The notes under the pieces were generated by a model. It was not told the DNA's origin. It searched no databases and was given only the letters and a program-made list of their open reading frames with translations. A stretch of DNA of 64,000 nucleotides from Streptomyces sp. YIM 121038 (lineage in GTDB: Bacteria > Actinomycetota > Actinomycetes > Streptomycetales > Streptomycetaceae), in contig NZ_CP030771.1 of assembly GCF_006088715.1 (NCBI RefSeq), positions 4,660,001 through 4,724,000 on the forward strand, given 5' to 3'. The position numbers were made by a program, and so were the translations under genes. This document shows, piece by piece, positions 25,885 to 34,289 of this stretch (positions are counted from its first letter, which is position 1; every line of letters starts with the position of its first letter).

Positions 25885-26428
25885 ACCGCACGACCCCCTG
25901 CGCTCGCTGTTCCAGGAGGCCGCCGACGCCGGCCGCGTCCGTGCCGGTGTGCCGCCCGTCTCCGTCGTCGTCCGGCGCGGCCGCCGGGCCCACCGGGTCT
26001 TCGTCACGGCCGTCGCCGTCGCCGCGACCCTGTTCGTCGCGGGCGCGGGCGCCCTGGCGCTGACGTACAGCTCCGAGCCGACGCCGCCCGCCACCGTCCC
26101 TTCGGGCCCCCAGTCGCCGACCGTGCCGCGCTCGCCCTCTCCCTCCCCTTCGCCCTCACCGACCACGGACGACCAGTCGCCGCCCCCGCCGAGCACGAGC
26201 TTTCCGCCGCCGGAGACCTCGGGCACGGCGCCGCAGCTCGGCGACCCGGAGAGCAGCGCGCCGCCGCGCACCCCCACGTATCCGCCGGAGAGCGGGGAGG
26301 CGCTCGGTACGGCGCTGGGGGCCGCGGGCTCCGACACGGGCTCCGACACGGGCTCCGACACGGGCTCCGACACGGGCTCCGACACGGGCTCCGGCACGGG
26401 CTCCGGCACGGGGGCGCCGCGGGGCTGA
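25877..26428 (+). CDS. Single-pass membrane partner of the ECF sigma factor
   Basis: This 183-residue protein is translationally coupled to the sigma gene (8-bp overlap, GTG start). A short cytoplasmic N-terminus (residues 1-38) precedes one transmembrane helix (about 40-62, VFVTAVAVAATLFVAGAGALAL) and a long extracytoplasmic Pro/Ser/Thr-rich domain. The C-terminus is a tandem SDTG repeat (five SDTG and two SGTG units). The position and topology suggest an anti-sigma factor, but the cytoplasmic part is short and lacks a HxxxCxxC zinc motif, so it may be of a different type. Function is inferred from context only. Confidence 0.75.
   Translation: MSEPHDPLRSLFQEAADAGRVRAGVPPVSVVVRRGRRAHRVFVTAVAVAATLFVAGAGALALTYSSEPTPPATVPSGPQSPTVPRSPSPSPSPSPTTDDQSPPPPSTSFPPPETSGTAPQLGDPESSAPPRTPTYPPESGEALGTALGAAGSDTGSDTGSDTGSDTGSDTGSGTGSGTGAPRG
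26330..26413 (+). repeat. Seven tandem 12-bp repeats coding for (SDTG)n
   Basis: Units of tccgacacgggc repeat five times and tccggcacgggc-type units twice, in frame at the 3' end of the sigma-partner gene. The first five units are identical, suggesting recent expansion by slippage. Confidence 0.92.
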
Positions 26429-26560
26429 TGCGCGGGGGCTCTTGAGCGCGGGGCCGCGCCTCGGCAGCAGCACCCCGCACCTACCCGCCGCACCGCCGCA
26501 CGGACGCACGGCACCCCCGCACGCCCCAAAACACCCCAACCCACCCACGGAGGCACCGTC

Positions 26561-27784
26561 TTGTCCGTTTCCTCCCCGCCCCGGCCCCGGTCGCGGGCGG
26601 CCGCCTCCGTCCAGGTCCCCCGACGGCGCGGCGCCCCGCGGCGCGGCCGGTGGCGGCTGCTCGGCAAGGAGGACACGGACGTCCTCTTCCTCTACGTGGT
26701 CACGCGCGCGGGCCTGTGGACGACGGCGTACGGCGCCACCTGGCTGTTCCCGCCCGACTCCCGCACCCGCCACGCCGCGTCGCCGCTGTCCGCCTGGCAG
26801 CAGTGGGACTGGTGGCACTACCTGCGCATAGCCCAGGAGGGCTACTTCCCCGGTGACCTCCGCCCCGGGATGGAGGGCTGGGACAACCGGGAGGCCTTCT
26901 TCCCGGGCTTCCCGTTCACACTGCGCGCCGTCCACGCCGTCGTACCGGACTGGGCGGCGGCGGGGCTGCTCGTCTCCTTCGCCGCCGGGGCGGTGGCGGT
27001 CCTGGCCCTCGCCCGCATCGCCCGCGACCACGTGCCCCACCCGGACGCGGGCCGCAGGGCCGTCCTGTTCTTCCTCCTGTCGCCGTGCGCGGTCTTCCTC
27101 GCGGCGGGCTACACCGAGGCGCTGTTCCTCGCCTTCGCCCTGCCCGCGTGGCTGGCGGCGCGGCGGCGCGCCTGGCCGCTCGCGGCGGTGCTCGCCGCGC
27201 TCGCGACCACGGTCCGGGTGAGCGGCCTGTTCCTGGCCGCCGCGCTCGCGGTCCACTTCCTCACCACGGTCCGCGCCCACCGGGACGGCCGCGCCCTGCC
27301 CTGGCTGCTGCTGCCCGCGCTGCCGCCGCTGGCGTACAGCTGGTACCTCAAGTCCCGTACCGGCGACTGGATGGCGTGGAAGCACGCCGAGGAGCGCGGC
27401 TGGTACCGCGACTTCCACGCGCCGTGGGAGGCCTGGCGCAACACCTGGGAGGCGGCCTTCGGCCACACCACGTCCACCGGCTACGCCGTGGAGTTCCAGG
27501 CCGAGCTCCTCACGATGGTCCTCGGCCTGGCCCTGACCGGCTTCCTCCTGTACCGCCGCCGCTGGCCGGAGGCGACGTACACGGGCCTGGCCCTCGTCGC
27601 CCTCGGCACGTCGTACTGGTACATGTCACTGCCGCGCGCCACCCTCCTGTGGTGGCCGCTGTGGGTCTCCCTGGCCGCCTGGAGCCTGCGCGCGCCGCGC
27701 ATCCGCACGGCCTACGTCTGTCTGGTCGCGCCCCTCATGACCCTCTGCGCCCTCACGTTCCTGACGGGCCGGTGGGCGGGCTAG
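26561..27784 (+). CDS. Polytopic mannosyltransferase-like membrane protein (PIG-V type)
   Basis: The 407-residue protein has an arginine-rich N-terminus and about nine transmembrane helices. The first external loop holds WQQWDWWHYLRIAQEGY, the acidic DWxHYL/R pattern of GT-C glycosyltransferases related to PIG-V, which use polyprenyl-phosphate-mannose. A role in mannosylating cell-surface polymers or exported proteins is likely; the acceptor is unknown. TTG at 26561 is the start, supported by GGAGG seven bases upstream. The gene lies 132 bases after the sigma-partner gene and could be read with it. Confidence 0.82.
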   Translation: MSVSSPPRPRSRAAASVQVPRRRGAPRRGRWRLLGKEDTDVLFLYVVTRAGLWTTAYGATWLFPPDSRTRHAASPLSAWQQWDWWHYLRIAQEGYFPGDLRPGMEGWDNREAFFPGFPFTLRAVHAVVPDWAAAGLLVSFAAGAVAVLALARIARDHVPHPDAGRRAVLFFLLSPCAVFLAAGYTEALFLAFALPAWLAARRRAWPLAAVLAALATTVRVSGLFLAAALAVHFLTTVRAHRDGRALPWLLLPALPPLAYSWYLKSRTGDWMAWKHAEERGWYRDFHAPWEAWRNTWEAAFGHTTSTGYAVEFQAELLTMVLGLALTGFLLYRRRWPEATYTGLALVALGTSYWYMSLPRATLLWWPLWVSLAAWSLRAPRIRTAYVCLVAPLMTLCALTFLTGRWAG

Positions 27785-27845
27785 TTCCCCTGGGAAGCCT
27801 GAGAGGATGCGAGCAGCCCGACGGGGCCCGACCAAGGGGGAGCGC

Positions 27846-28040
27846 ATGCTCGTACTGCTCATCGTGGTGCTCGTACTGACGCTCGCCGGCTTCGGCGCGG
27901 TCGTCTGGACGGTCCGCGGCAACGCCCCGCGCGGCATCCGCGCCGCGGCCCGCCTGACGTCCGCCGCGGGCGAGGCCGCGAGCCGCTACCAGAAGTCCCA
28001 GAAGCACCACCGCGGCGACGACAACCAGGGCCTCCAGTAA
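27846..28040 (+). CDS. Small membrane protein, 64 residues
   Basis: I do not recognise a characterised family. The protein is one N-terminal hydrophobic helix (MLVLLIVVLVLTLAGFGAVV) followed by a basic, hydrophilic tail. ATG at 27846 is preceded by GGGGGAG; an in-frame ATG at 27807 is less well supported. It is 61 bases after the mannosyltransferase gene and followed by a hairpin terminator, so it may be the end of that transcript. Confidence 0.65.
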   Translation: MLVLLIVVLVLTLAGFGAVVWTVRGNAPRGIRAAARLTSAAGEAASRYQKSQKHHRGDDNQGLQ

Positions 28041-28047
28041 GCAGACC

Positions 28048-28080
28048 GAGGGCCCGGCGGATCTCCTCCACCGGGCCCTC
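28048..28080 (+). terminator. Hairpin terminator
   Basis: A 10-bp perfect stem (GAGGGCCCGG and its complement) with a 13-base loop begins 7 bases after the small membrane protein gene. It may also serve the tRNA-Lys gene on the other strand. Confidence 0.65.
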
Positions 28081-28121
28081 GCCCACACCACCGGGAGCGC
28101 CCCTGCGGCCGCTCCCTCCGG

Positions 28122-28194
28122 TAGACCGTGTGGGACTCGAACCCACAACCAATGGATTAAAAGTCCACTGCTCTGCCAATTGAGCTAACGGTCC
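28122..28194 (-). tRNA. tRNA-Lys (TTT)
   Basis: A regular cloverleaf is read on the minus strand with loop CTTTTAA, anticodon TTT. The acceptor stem starts with a G:U pair. The T-arm is GTGGG-TTCGAGT-CCCAC. CCA is not fully encoded. Confidence 0.95.
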
Positions 28195-28342
28195 TCGCCG
28201 ACGTGATGTCGGCGCACCCATGAGCATAGCCCGCCGGGCCCCGCAGTCCGATCGGGTATCGGCGGCACGGCCGTGGCGGTTGGTCGAACCGCGGAGCGAA
28301 CCGCCTGCGGTGGACCGGGGTTGTGCAGGGACGGCGTACGCG

Positions 28343-28378
28343 TGAAGGCGGGCACATCCGGAGATGTGCCCGCCTTCA
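28343..28378 (-). terminator. Strong hairpin terminator of the DEAD-box helicase gene
   Basis: A perfect 16-bp stem (TGAAGGCGGGCACATC and its complement) with a CGGA loop lies 31 bases after the helicase stop on the minus strand. Confidence 0.85.
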
Positions 28379-28409
28379 TCAGTCATCGGCTGTGTGCCGG
28401 ACCGGCGTG

Positions 28410-30698
28410 TCAGCCGTTGCGCTTCCAGCGCGGCTTGTCGTCGCGGCGGCCGAAGGAGCCGCCGGAGCGGTGGTCGTCACGGCGGTTGTACGACGGACGG
28501 TCGTGGCCGCCGGAGCGGTAGCCGCCGCCGGCCGGGCGGTCGTCGCGGCGGTCGCGGTTGAACGGACGGTCGCTGCCACGGTGGCCGGACGGGCGGTCGT
28601 CGCGGCGGAAGCCGCCACGGTCGCCGCGGTCGTCGCGGCGCTCGAAGGGACGGCCACCGCGGTCGTCACGGCGCTGGAAGCCACCGCGGTCGCCGCGGTC
28701 GTCACGACGCTGGAAACCGCCACGGTCACCGCGGTCGTCACGACGCGGGAAGCCACCGCGGTCGCCGCGGTCGTCACGACGCTGGAAACCGCCACGGTCA
28801 CCGCGGTCATCGCGACGCTGGAAACCGCCACGGTCGTCACGACGGTCACGGTCGAAGGAACGGCCGCCCCGGTCGTCACGACGGTCGTCACGGCGCTGGA
28901 AGCCACCGCGGTCACCGCGGTCGTCACGGCGCTGGAAGTTGCCACGGTCGTCACGACGGTCACGGTCGAAGGAACGGCCGCCCCGGTCGTCACGACGGTC
29001 GTCACGGCGCTGGAAGCCACCGCGGTCACCGCGGTCGAAGCCCTCGGCGCGCTCGGCCTGCGGCTGGTCCGTCTGCTCCGGCACGGCGACCGGCGCGGCC
29101 TCGGCCACGGCGGCGTCGGCGGTCTCGGCGGCGGCAGCGGCGATCGCCTCGGCCGGGTCCTCGCCCCGCTCGCGCGCGGCCCGCGCGGTGAGGCGGTCGG
29201 CCTCCTCGCGCAGCTCGGCGGCGCGGCGCTGGGCGCGCTCCAGCTCCTTGGTCAGGCCCTGCACATCGCGCTCGGCCTGGCTCGCGGCCTGGCTGGCGGA
29301 GTCGGCCTGCACCTCGGTCATGGAGCGGGCGCCGGTGATCTCGGCGACCTCCGGGTCGAAGGCGCCGCCGCCGTTGATGACGTGGCGGGAGGCGTCGACG
29401 CCCGCGTCCTCCATGAGGCGGAAGATCTGGCGGCGCTGGTGCGGCAGGGAGAGGGACACGACCGTGCCGGAGCGGCCCGCGCGGGCGGTGCGGCCGGAGC
29501 GGTGCAGGTAGTCCTTGTGGTCGCCGGCCGGGTCCACGTTCAGGACCAGGTCGATGCCGTCGACGTGGATGCCGCGGGCGGCGACGTCGGTGGCGACGAG
29601 CGCGTTGACGTAGCCGTCCTTGAAGTCCGCGAGGGTCCGCGTACGCGCGCCCTGCGTCATGCCGCCGTGCAGCGCGTCGGCCTTCACACCGGCGTCGCGC
29701 AGCTGCTCGGCGATGCGGTCGGCGCCCAGCTGGGTGCGGACGAAGATGATGGTGCGGCCCTTGCGCGCGGCGATCGCGGCGGTGACCGGCGCCTTGTCGC
29801 GGGGCTTCACGATCAGGATGTGGTGCGTCATGGTCGTGACGGCGCCCTGGGCGGCGTCGACCTCGTGGCTGACCGGGTTGACCAGGTAGCGCTTGACCAG
29901 CGTGGAGATCTCGTTCTCCATCGTGGCCGAGAACAGCATGCGCTGGCCGCCGGCCGGGACCTGGTCGAGCAGCTCGGTGACCTCGGGCAGGAAGCCCAGG
30001 TCGGACATCTGGTCGGCCTCGTCGAGGACGGCGACCTCGACGTTCTCCAGGGAGCAGGCGCCGCGGTTGATGATGTCGCGCAGGCGGCCCGGGGTGGCGA
30101 CGAGGATGTCGACGCCGCGCTCCAGGGCGTAGATCTGGTTGCCCATGGACGTACCGCCGCAGACGACCTTCATCTTCAGGCCGAGGACGTCGCCGTAGGG
30201 CTGGAGGGCGTCGGCGACCTGCATCGCCAGCTCGCGGGTCGGGGTCAGGATGACCGCGCGGGGCTTCTTCTTCTCGGTGTGGCCCTCGGCGAGGCGCGCC
30301 AGGGTCGGCAGACCGAAGGAGAGGGTCTTGCCGGAGCCGGTGCGGCCGCGGCCGAGGATGTCCTTGCCGGCCAGGGCGTCCGGGATGGTCGCGGCCTGGA
30401 TCGGGAAGGGGGTGTGCACGCCGTTGCGCGCGAGCTTGCGGACGACACCGTCGGGCAGACCGAGGTCGCCGAAGGTGATCTCGGGCTCGGCGTCGGCGTC
30501 AGCCTCGGTGTCGGCGGCCTCAAGGGCCTCGGTGTCGGCGGCCTCAGGGGCCTCGGCCTCGACGACCTGCTCCGCGGGCTCTACGGCCTCGGGCTCCACG
30601 GCCTCGACGGTCGCGGCGGCCTCGACGACGGCCTCGGCCATGTCGAGGGCGGACTCGTTCTCGGGCAGGACGGCGTGGTCAGAACTGGAAATGGACAT
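28410..30698 (-). CDS. DEAD-box RNA helicase with long RGG/RDD-repeat tail
   Basis: This 762-residue ATP-dependent RNA helicase has an acidic Ala/Glu-rich N-terminus (residues 1-72), then a two-lobed core at about 73-440. Motifs include FGDLGLPDGVV and the Q-motif glutamine, GRTGSGKT (Walker A), PTRELA, LDEADQM (DEAD), SATM, and HRSGRTARAGR. A coiled region (about 470-540) leads to a roughly 210-residue C-terminal tail made of FQRRDDRGDRGG-type repeats, expected to bind RNA and possibly drive phase separation. It probably works in mRNA decay, ribosome assembly or cold adaptation. ATG at 30698 has GGAAGG at a long spacing, and the upstream leader contains inverted repeats, so post-transcriptional control is possible. 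Confidence 0.93.
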   Translation of the reverse strand: MSISSSDHAVLPENESALDMAEAVVEAAATVEAVEPEAVEPAEQVVEAEAPEAADTEALEAADTEADADAEPEITFGDLGLPDGVVRKLARNGVHTPFPIQAATIPDALAGKDILGRGRTGSGKTLSFGLPTLARLAEGHTEKKKPRAVILTPTRELAMQVADALQPYGDVLGLKMKVVCGGTSMGNQIYALERGVDILVATPGRLRDIINRGACSLENVEVAVLDEADQMSDLGFLPEVTELLDQVPAGGQRMLFSATMENEISTLVKRYLVNPVSHEVDAAQGAVTTMTHHILIVKPRDKAPVTAAIAARKGRTIIFVRTQLGADRIAEQLRDAGVKADALHGGMTQGARTRTLADFKDGYVNALVATDVAARGIHVDGIDLVLNVDPAGDHKDYLHRSGRTARAGRSGTVVSLSLPHQRRQIFRLMEDAGVDASRHVINGGGAFDPEVAEITGARSMTEVQADSASQAASQAERDVQGLTKELERAQRRAAELREEADRLTARAARERGEDPAEAIAAAAAETADAAVAEAAPVAVPEQTDQPQAERAEGFDRGDRGGFQRRDDRRDDRGGRSFDRDRRDDRGNFQRRDDRGDRGGFQRRDDRRDDRGGRSFDRDRRDDRGGFQRRDDRGDRGGFQRRDDRGDRGGFPRRDDRGDRGGFQRRDDRGDRGGFQRRDDRGGRPFERRDDRGDRGGFRRDDRPSGHRGSDRPFNRDRRDDRPAGGGYRSGGHDRPSYNRRDDHRSGGSFGRRDDKPRWKRNG
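28590..29036 (-). repeat. In-frame tandem repeats coding for the helicase tail
   Basis: About twelve diverged copies of a 36-bp unit (and 24-bp variants) encode FQRRDDRGDRGG and RDDRGGRSFDRD motifs. They sit in frame within the helicase gene, with no spacer-like unique sequence. Confidence 0.88.
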
Positions 30699-31041
30699 GC
30701 GAAATGCGAAACCTTCCGGAGTCTCGGCACGCGCCCGTCAACTCCGTGATTTCGCAATGGACCGCCTCTATGCGGTCAGCCACGGCAAGGGAGAGTACGC
30801 GCCACGCGGCGCTCTTCTGTGTCGGCGCCGGGCAAATGGGATCAAACGATCTACCACCATACGCACCTACCACCCACATTGGCAAATGCGCACCACAGGA
30901 GCCGGATGTCGAGGGCGACGACGCGGCGGAGAACCAAGCCCGCCGAAGCCCGCCCAGAGCCCGTCCGAAGCCGCCCGAAGCCCGTCCGGCGCTTGAGGAC
31001 GAGGCCGAAGGCCGATGGCCCGCGCCCCACCCGCCCCCGGG
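30699..31041. other. Helicase leader and intergenic region with dispersed repeat
   Basis: The first 200 bases are unusually AT-rich for this genome and should contain the helicase promoter and leader; AGAGTACGCGCC...GGCGCTCT can form a short hairpin near 30791-30813. The rest contains reiterated GAAGCCCGTCC words leading into a dispersed repeat at 30979-31005. No gene is visible. Confidence 0.5.
30979..31005 (+). repeat. Dispersed Streptomyces intergenic repeat, copy 2
   Basis: AGCCCGTCCGGCGCTTGAGG followed by ACGAGGC matches copies at 11388 (opposite strand) and 40679 with one change. It is preceded by partial copies GCCCGTCCGAAGCC. Confidence 0.75.
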
Positions 31042-31593
31042 CTACGCCGGGCCCGCCTCCGGCGACGGCTCCCCCTGCTCCTTGACCGGCCCCTCCGCCT
31101 CCCCGTGCGCCGACGACGAGGGCTCCGGGGTCGTGGGGTCCGGCGACGGCGTGGGCGGCTCGGGCGTCGGGTCCGGGGTGGGGGTGGTCCGCGTGGGGCG
31201 GGGCCCCGGCTTCGTGCGCGTCGGCGTCGGCCGCCCGTTCTTCGTCGGCTCGACCGACGCGGCGGCGGTGCCGGACCCGGCCCGCGACGGCTTGCTGCCC
31301 GGCTTGTCGTCGCCGTCGGCCTCCGGCGACGCCTCGCCCTTGTCGCCGCGCTTGCCCTTGCCCTTCTTCCCCTTGCCGTCGCCGCCCCCGCGGCCCCCGT
31401 CGTCGTCGCGCCCGCGCTCGTCGCCGGGCAGCACCGTGCCGCCGTCGGGCGCGGCGGCGCCCCCGCGCTCCTTGACCGACTTCCCGGGCACGGGCGCGCC
31501 GCTCCCGTCGTCGCCGATGCTCATACAGCCCGCGGTCGCCGCGACGGCCACCACGGTCGCGGCCCACCGGACGGAAACGTAGAACTGGCGCAC
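31042..31593 (-). CDS. Putative lipoprotein with low-complexity charged body
   Basis: The 183-residue protein has a signal peptide (residues about 1-21, RWAATVVAVAATAGC) ending in a lipobox-like TAGC, so it is probably a lipoprotein at the outer face of the membrane. The mature part is low-complexity: Gly/Asp/Lys runs, then a Pro/Thr-rich stretch (TPTPDPTPEPPTPSPDPT). I recognise no enzyme fold. GTG at 31593 follows GGAGG by nine bases; the open frame further upstream is not signal-peptide-like. It is alone on its strand between the helicase leader and the zincin gene. Confidence 0.68.
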   Translation of the reverse strand: MRQFYVSVRWAATVVAVAATAGCMSIGDDGSGAPVPGKSVKERGGAAAPDGGTVLPGDERGRDDDGGRGGGDGKGKKGKGKRGDKGEASPEADGDDKPGSKPSRAGSGTAAASVEPTKNGRPTPTRTKPGPRPTRTTPTPDPTPEPPTPSPDPTTPEPSSSAHGEAEGPVKEQGEPSPEAGPA

Positions 31594-31786
31594 GGCCGAG
31601 CACCTCCGAGGCGCAGGGGGAGAGAGACGACCTGCCCAACTCCCGCGCCCGGCAAGAGGACACGCGCGGCACCGCCCCAAGAAGGACCCGCGCCCGGCCC
31701 GGCGACCCGGCCGATCAGGGACGGCAGGGCCCTGCCCGGGGCCGCCGCTCGGCCGATCGGGGACGGCCCGGTCCGGCCGGGGCCGC

Positions 31787-32137
31787 TCAGCCGTACCCGA
31801 GCGCGTGCAGCCGCTCGTCGTCGATCCCGAAGTGGTGCGCCACCTCGTGCACGACGGTGATCTCCGTCTCCGCCACGACGTCCTCGCGCGACGCGCACAT
31901 CCGCAGCGTCGGCCCCCGGTAGATGGTGATCCGGTCCGGCAGCACCCCGGCGTACCACTCGCCCCGGTCGGTCAGCGGCGTGCCCTCGTAGAGCCCGAGC
32001 AGCTCGGGGTCGTCGCTGGGCGGCTCGTCCTCGACGAACACCGCCACGTTGTCCATGAGCCGTGTCAGCTCGGGCGGGATCCGGTCGAGCGCCTCGGCCA
32101 CCAGTTCCTCGAACTCCTCACGCGTCATCTCCAGCAC
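31787..32137 (-). CDS. Zincin-like metallopeptidase family protein
   Basis: This 116-residue cytoplasmic protein belongs to the small zincin-like family (PF06262 type). It carries a minimal metalloprotease motif HEVAHHFGIDD near the C-terminus (HExxH with downstream Asp). Proteolysis is not established for the family; the short length resembles minigluzincins, which can be latent. GTG at 32137 or ATG at 32128 could start it; the GTG keeps the conserved MLEMTREEFEELV start. A GACAAT -10-like element precedes the GTG by six bases. It diverges from the metallophosphoesterase gene with 66 bases between starts. Confidence 0.85.
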   Translation of the reverse strand: MLEMTREEFEELVAEALDRIPPELTRLMDNVAVFVEDEPPSDDPELLGLYEGTPLTDRGEWYAGVLPDRITIYRGPTLRMCASREDVVAETEITVVHEVAHHFGIDDERLHALGYG

Positions 32138-32203
32138 GGGCCCATTGTCGACCGTCGATCACCGGCAGGCATAGCCACCTCTCCGCGCGGGCATACGCGC
32201 CCA

Positions 32204-33799
32204 ATGGGGCGCGACGTCACGGTCGTTCTGCGGTACCTGCGCAGCCTGCGCGGTGCCCCCACCACTCTCGTCGACCGCGTCCGCGCCTTCCGGCGCGGAC
32301 CCCGCAGCAGCCGCGAATGCGCACGTCAGGGGCGTGCCCTGGCCGAGCTCGGCAGGAGCCCGCGCCCTTTCGCGCGCTCCCTGGGCCTGGTCACCGTCGT
32401 GGTGCTCGGCGCCTGGCTCGGCCTGCTGATCGTCGGCAGCGTCCGTACGTCCGTGGGGCCGATGGACACCCGAATGGCGCTGCGGCCCTCGCTCACCGGC
32501 GGCACGAAGATCGACGTGTCGCCCCTGGGCTCCCTGGAGCTGCGCTCGCACACCGCGCCGATCCGCCTCGACGTCGACGTGGACCGCCTCGACCCGGTGC
32601 GCTCCGAGGCCCTGGTCGACCACCCCGAGCGGATCTCGGGGCTCCAGGAGGAGGTGGCCTCCGACGTGGCGAACGGCACGCTGAACCTCGCGGTGCGCTC
32701 CTGCGCCGCGGTCGTCGCCGGGGCGACCGCGCTCGGCCTCGCCGTCTACCGCCGCCCCCGGCGCGCGCTCGCCGCGGGCGGCCTGGCCCTGACCCTGCTC
32801 GCCGCGTCCGGCGTGGCCGCGTTCGCCACCTGGAACCCCCGGTCGGTCCTGGAGCCGAGGTTCTCGGGGCTCCTCAGCAGCGCGCCCTCCGTGGTCGGCA
32901 ACGCCCGCAACATCGTCAGCGAATTCGACGTCTACCAGAACGAGTTGGCGCGCCTGGTGACGAACGTGACCAAGCTGTACGACGTGACGTCGACGCTGCC
33001 CGCGTACGAGCCGGACCCCTCCACGATCCGCCTCCTGCACGTCTCCGACATCCACCTCAACCCGGCGAGCTGGAAGATCATCAACTCTCTGGTCGAGCAG
33101 TACGACATCGACGTCATCGTCGACTCCGGCGACACCATGGACCACGGGACCTCCGCCGAGAACGCCTTCCTCGACCCCGTGGAGGACCTCGACGCGCCGT
33201 ACGTGTGGGTGCGCGGCAACCACGACTCCACGACCACGCAGCGCTATCTGAAGCGGCTCAAGAACGCGCACGTCCTGGACGGCGGCAAGCCCGTCGACGT
33301 CGCGGGCCTGCGCTTCGCGGGCATCGGCGACCCCCAGTTCACGCCCGACCGGTCCACCAAGGCGGAGGGCGACCCGGCGGAGGAGGTGGCGGGCATCACG
33401 CTCGCCTCGTCCCTGCGCGCCCAGGCCGCCGCGCGCACCCCGGTCGACGTGGCGGTCGCGCACAACCCGGTGGCCGCGCGCGAGACCGACGGGACGGTGC
33501 CGCTGGTGCTCGCGGGGCATCTGCACCACCAGGACATGGAGGTCATGGACAAGGGCACCCGGCTGCGGACCGAGGGCTCCACCGGGGGCAGCGGGCTGCG
33601 CGCCGTCGAGGGCGAACACCCGGACCCCGTGGAGACCTCCGTGCTCTATCTGGACCGCGCGACCAAGCGGCTCCAGGCCTGGGACGAGATCAAGCTCGGC
33701 GGGCTCGGCCTCACGAAGGCCGAGGTCAGCCGCCATCTCCCCAAGGAGAACCAGCCCGGGGCCGAGCCCTCGACACCCCCGCCGGGCCCTCCTTCGTAA
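32204..33799 (+). CDS. Membrane-anchored metallophosphoesterase
   Basis: The 531-residue protein has an N-terminal membrane helix (about residues 62-84), a ~75-residue external loop, two more helices (about 167-215), and a calcineurin-like phosphoesterase domain from about 275. The di-metal motifs appear in order: VSDIHLN, DSGDTMD, RGNHDS, AHNP and GHLHHQ. The domain should lie outside or at the membrane surface and hydrolyse phosphodiesters or pyrophosphates of an unknown substrate. ATG at 32204 has no clear ribosome binding site. The gene is monocistronic and followed by a tRNA cluster. Confidence 0.85.
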   Translation: MGRDVTVVLRYLRSLRGAPTTLVDRVRAFRRGPRSSRECARQGRALAELGRSPRPFARSLGLVTVVVLGAWLGLLIVGSVRTSVGPMDTRMALRPSLTGGTKIDVSPLGSLELRSHTAPIRLDVDVDRLDPVRSEALVDHPERISGLQEEVASDVANGTLNLAVRSCAAVVAGATALGLAVYRRPRRALAAGGLALTLLAASGVAAFATWNPRSVLEPRFSGLLSSAPSVVGNARNIVSEFDVYQNELARLVTNVTKLYDVTSTLPAYEPDPSTIRLLHVSDIHLNPASWKIINSLVEQYDIDVIVDSGDTMDHGTSAENAFLDPVEDLDAPYVWVRGNHDSTTTQRYLKRLKNAHVLDGGKPVDVAGLRFAGIGDPQFTPDRSTKAEGDPAEEVAGITLASSLRAQAAARTPVDVAVAHNPVAARETDGTVPLVLAGHLHHQDMEVMDKGTRLRTEGSTGGSGLRAVEGEHPDPVETSVLYLDRATKRLQAWDEIKLGGLGLTKAEVSRHLPKENQPGAEPSTPPPGPPS

Positions 33800-33879
33800 A
33801 CCGTTTTGGCGATAGGTCCCCGCATCCCATATGCTTCTCACGTCCCCGACGCGCTGCGAAGCGCCCAGGCGGGTCGATA

Positions 33880-33952
33880 GCCCTCATCGTCTAGCGGCCT
33901 AGGACGCCGCCCTTTCAAGGCGGTAGCACGGGTTCGAATCCCGTTGGGGGCA
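33880..33952 (+). tRNA. tRNA-Glu (TTC)
   Basis: A complete cloverleaf with loop CTTTCAA, anticodon TTC, is first of three clustered tRNA genes. T-arm is CGGGT-TCGAATC type (ACGGG-TTCGAAT-CCCGT). CCA is not encoded. Confidence 0.95.
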
Positions 33953-33991
33953 CGCACCACCCTGTGCGAGACTAGTGCTCGCACAACGCAA

Positions 33992-34066
33992 GGTCCTGTG
34001 GAGCAGTTTGGAGTGCTCGCCACCCTGTCAAGGTGGAGGCCGCGGGTTCAAATCCCGTCAGGACCG
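33992..34066 (+). tRNA. tRNA-Asp (GTC), copy 1
   Basis: The cloverleaf has loop CTGTCAA, anticodon GTC, and discriminator G73 as expected for Asp. The 75-base gene is identical to the copy at 40530-40604. Confidence 0.95.
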
Positions 34067-34093
34067 CTTGCAGATCACCTCGGTGAGCTGCGT

Positions 34094-34170
34094 GGCTGGG
34101 TAGCTCAGTTGGTACGAGCGATCGCCTGAAAAGCGATAGGTCGCCGGTTCGATCCCGGCCCCAGCCACCA
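34094..34170 (+). tRNA. tRNA-Phe (GAA)
   Basis: The cloverleaf has loop CTGAAAA, anticodon GAA, and the 3' CCA is encoded (34168-34170). It is the last gene of the Glu-Asp-Phe cluster. Confidence 0.95.
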
Positions 34171-34174
34171 TCAC

Positions 34175-34202
34175 GAAGCCCCCGTCTCCGGACGGGGGCT
34201 TC
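34175..34202 (+). terminator. Terminator of the tRNA cluster
   Basis: A perfect 12-bp stem (GAAGCCCCCGTC and complement) with a TCCG loop follows tRNA-Phe by 4 bases. The same GAAGCCCCC...GGGGGCTTC design follows the tRNA-Gly at 62493. Confidence 0.85.
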
Positions 34203-34273
34203 GTCGTTTCCCGGCTCTACGAGAGGCCCCGTGGAGCCCCCTCCCCCGGCGGAGCTTCCCCCTTCCCGGCGGA

Positions 34274-34289
34274 TGTTTCACGTGAAACA
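34274..34289. promoter_or_regulatory. parS centromere site (ParB binding)
   Basis: TGTTTCACGTGAAACA is a perfect 16-bp palindrome identical to the bacterial parS consensus bound by ParB. In Streptomyces, parS sites cluster around oriC and nucleate the segregation complex during sporulation. This one lies in intergenic DNA immediately beside the ccdA-like operon terminator, so ParB binding would not disturb a coding region. Confidence 0.92.

Noticed and set aside
28590..29036. Regular repeats resembling a CRISPR array
   Set aside because: They are in-frame coding repeats for the RDD/RGG tail of the helicase, contain no unique spacers, and no cas genes are near.
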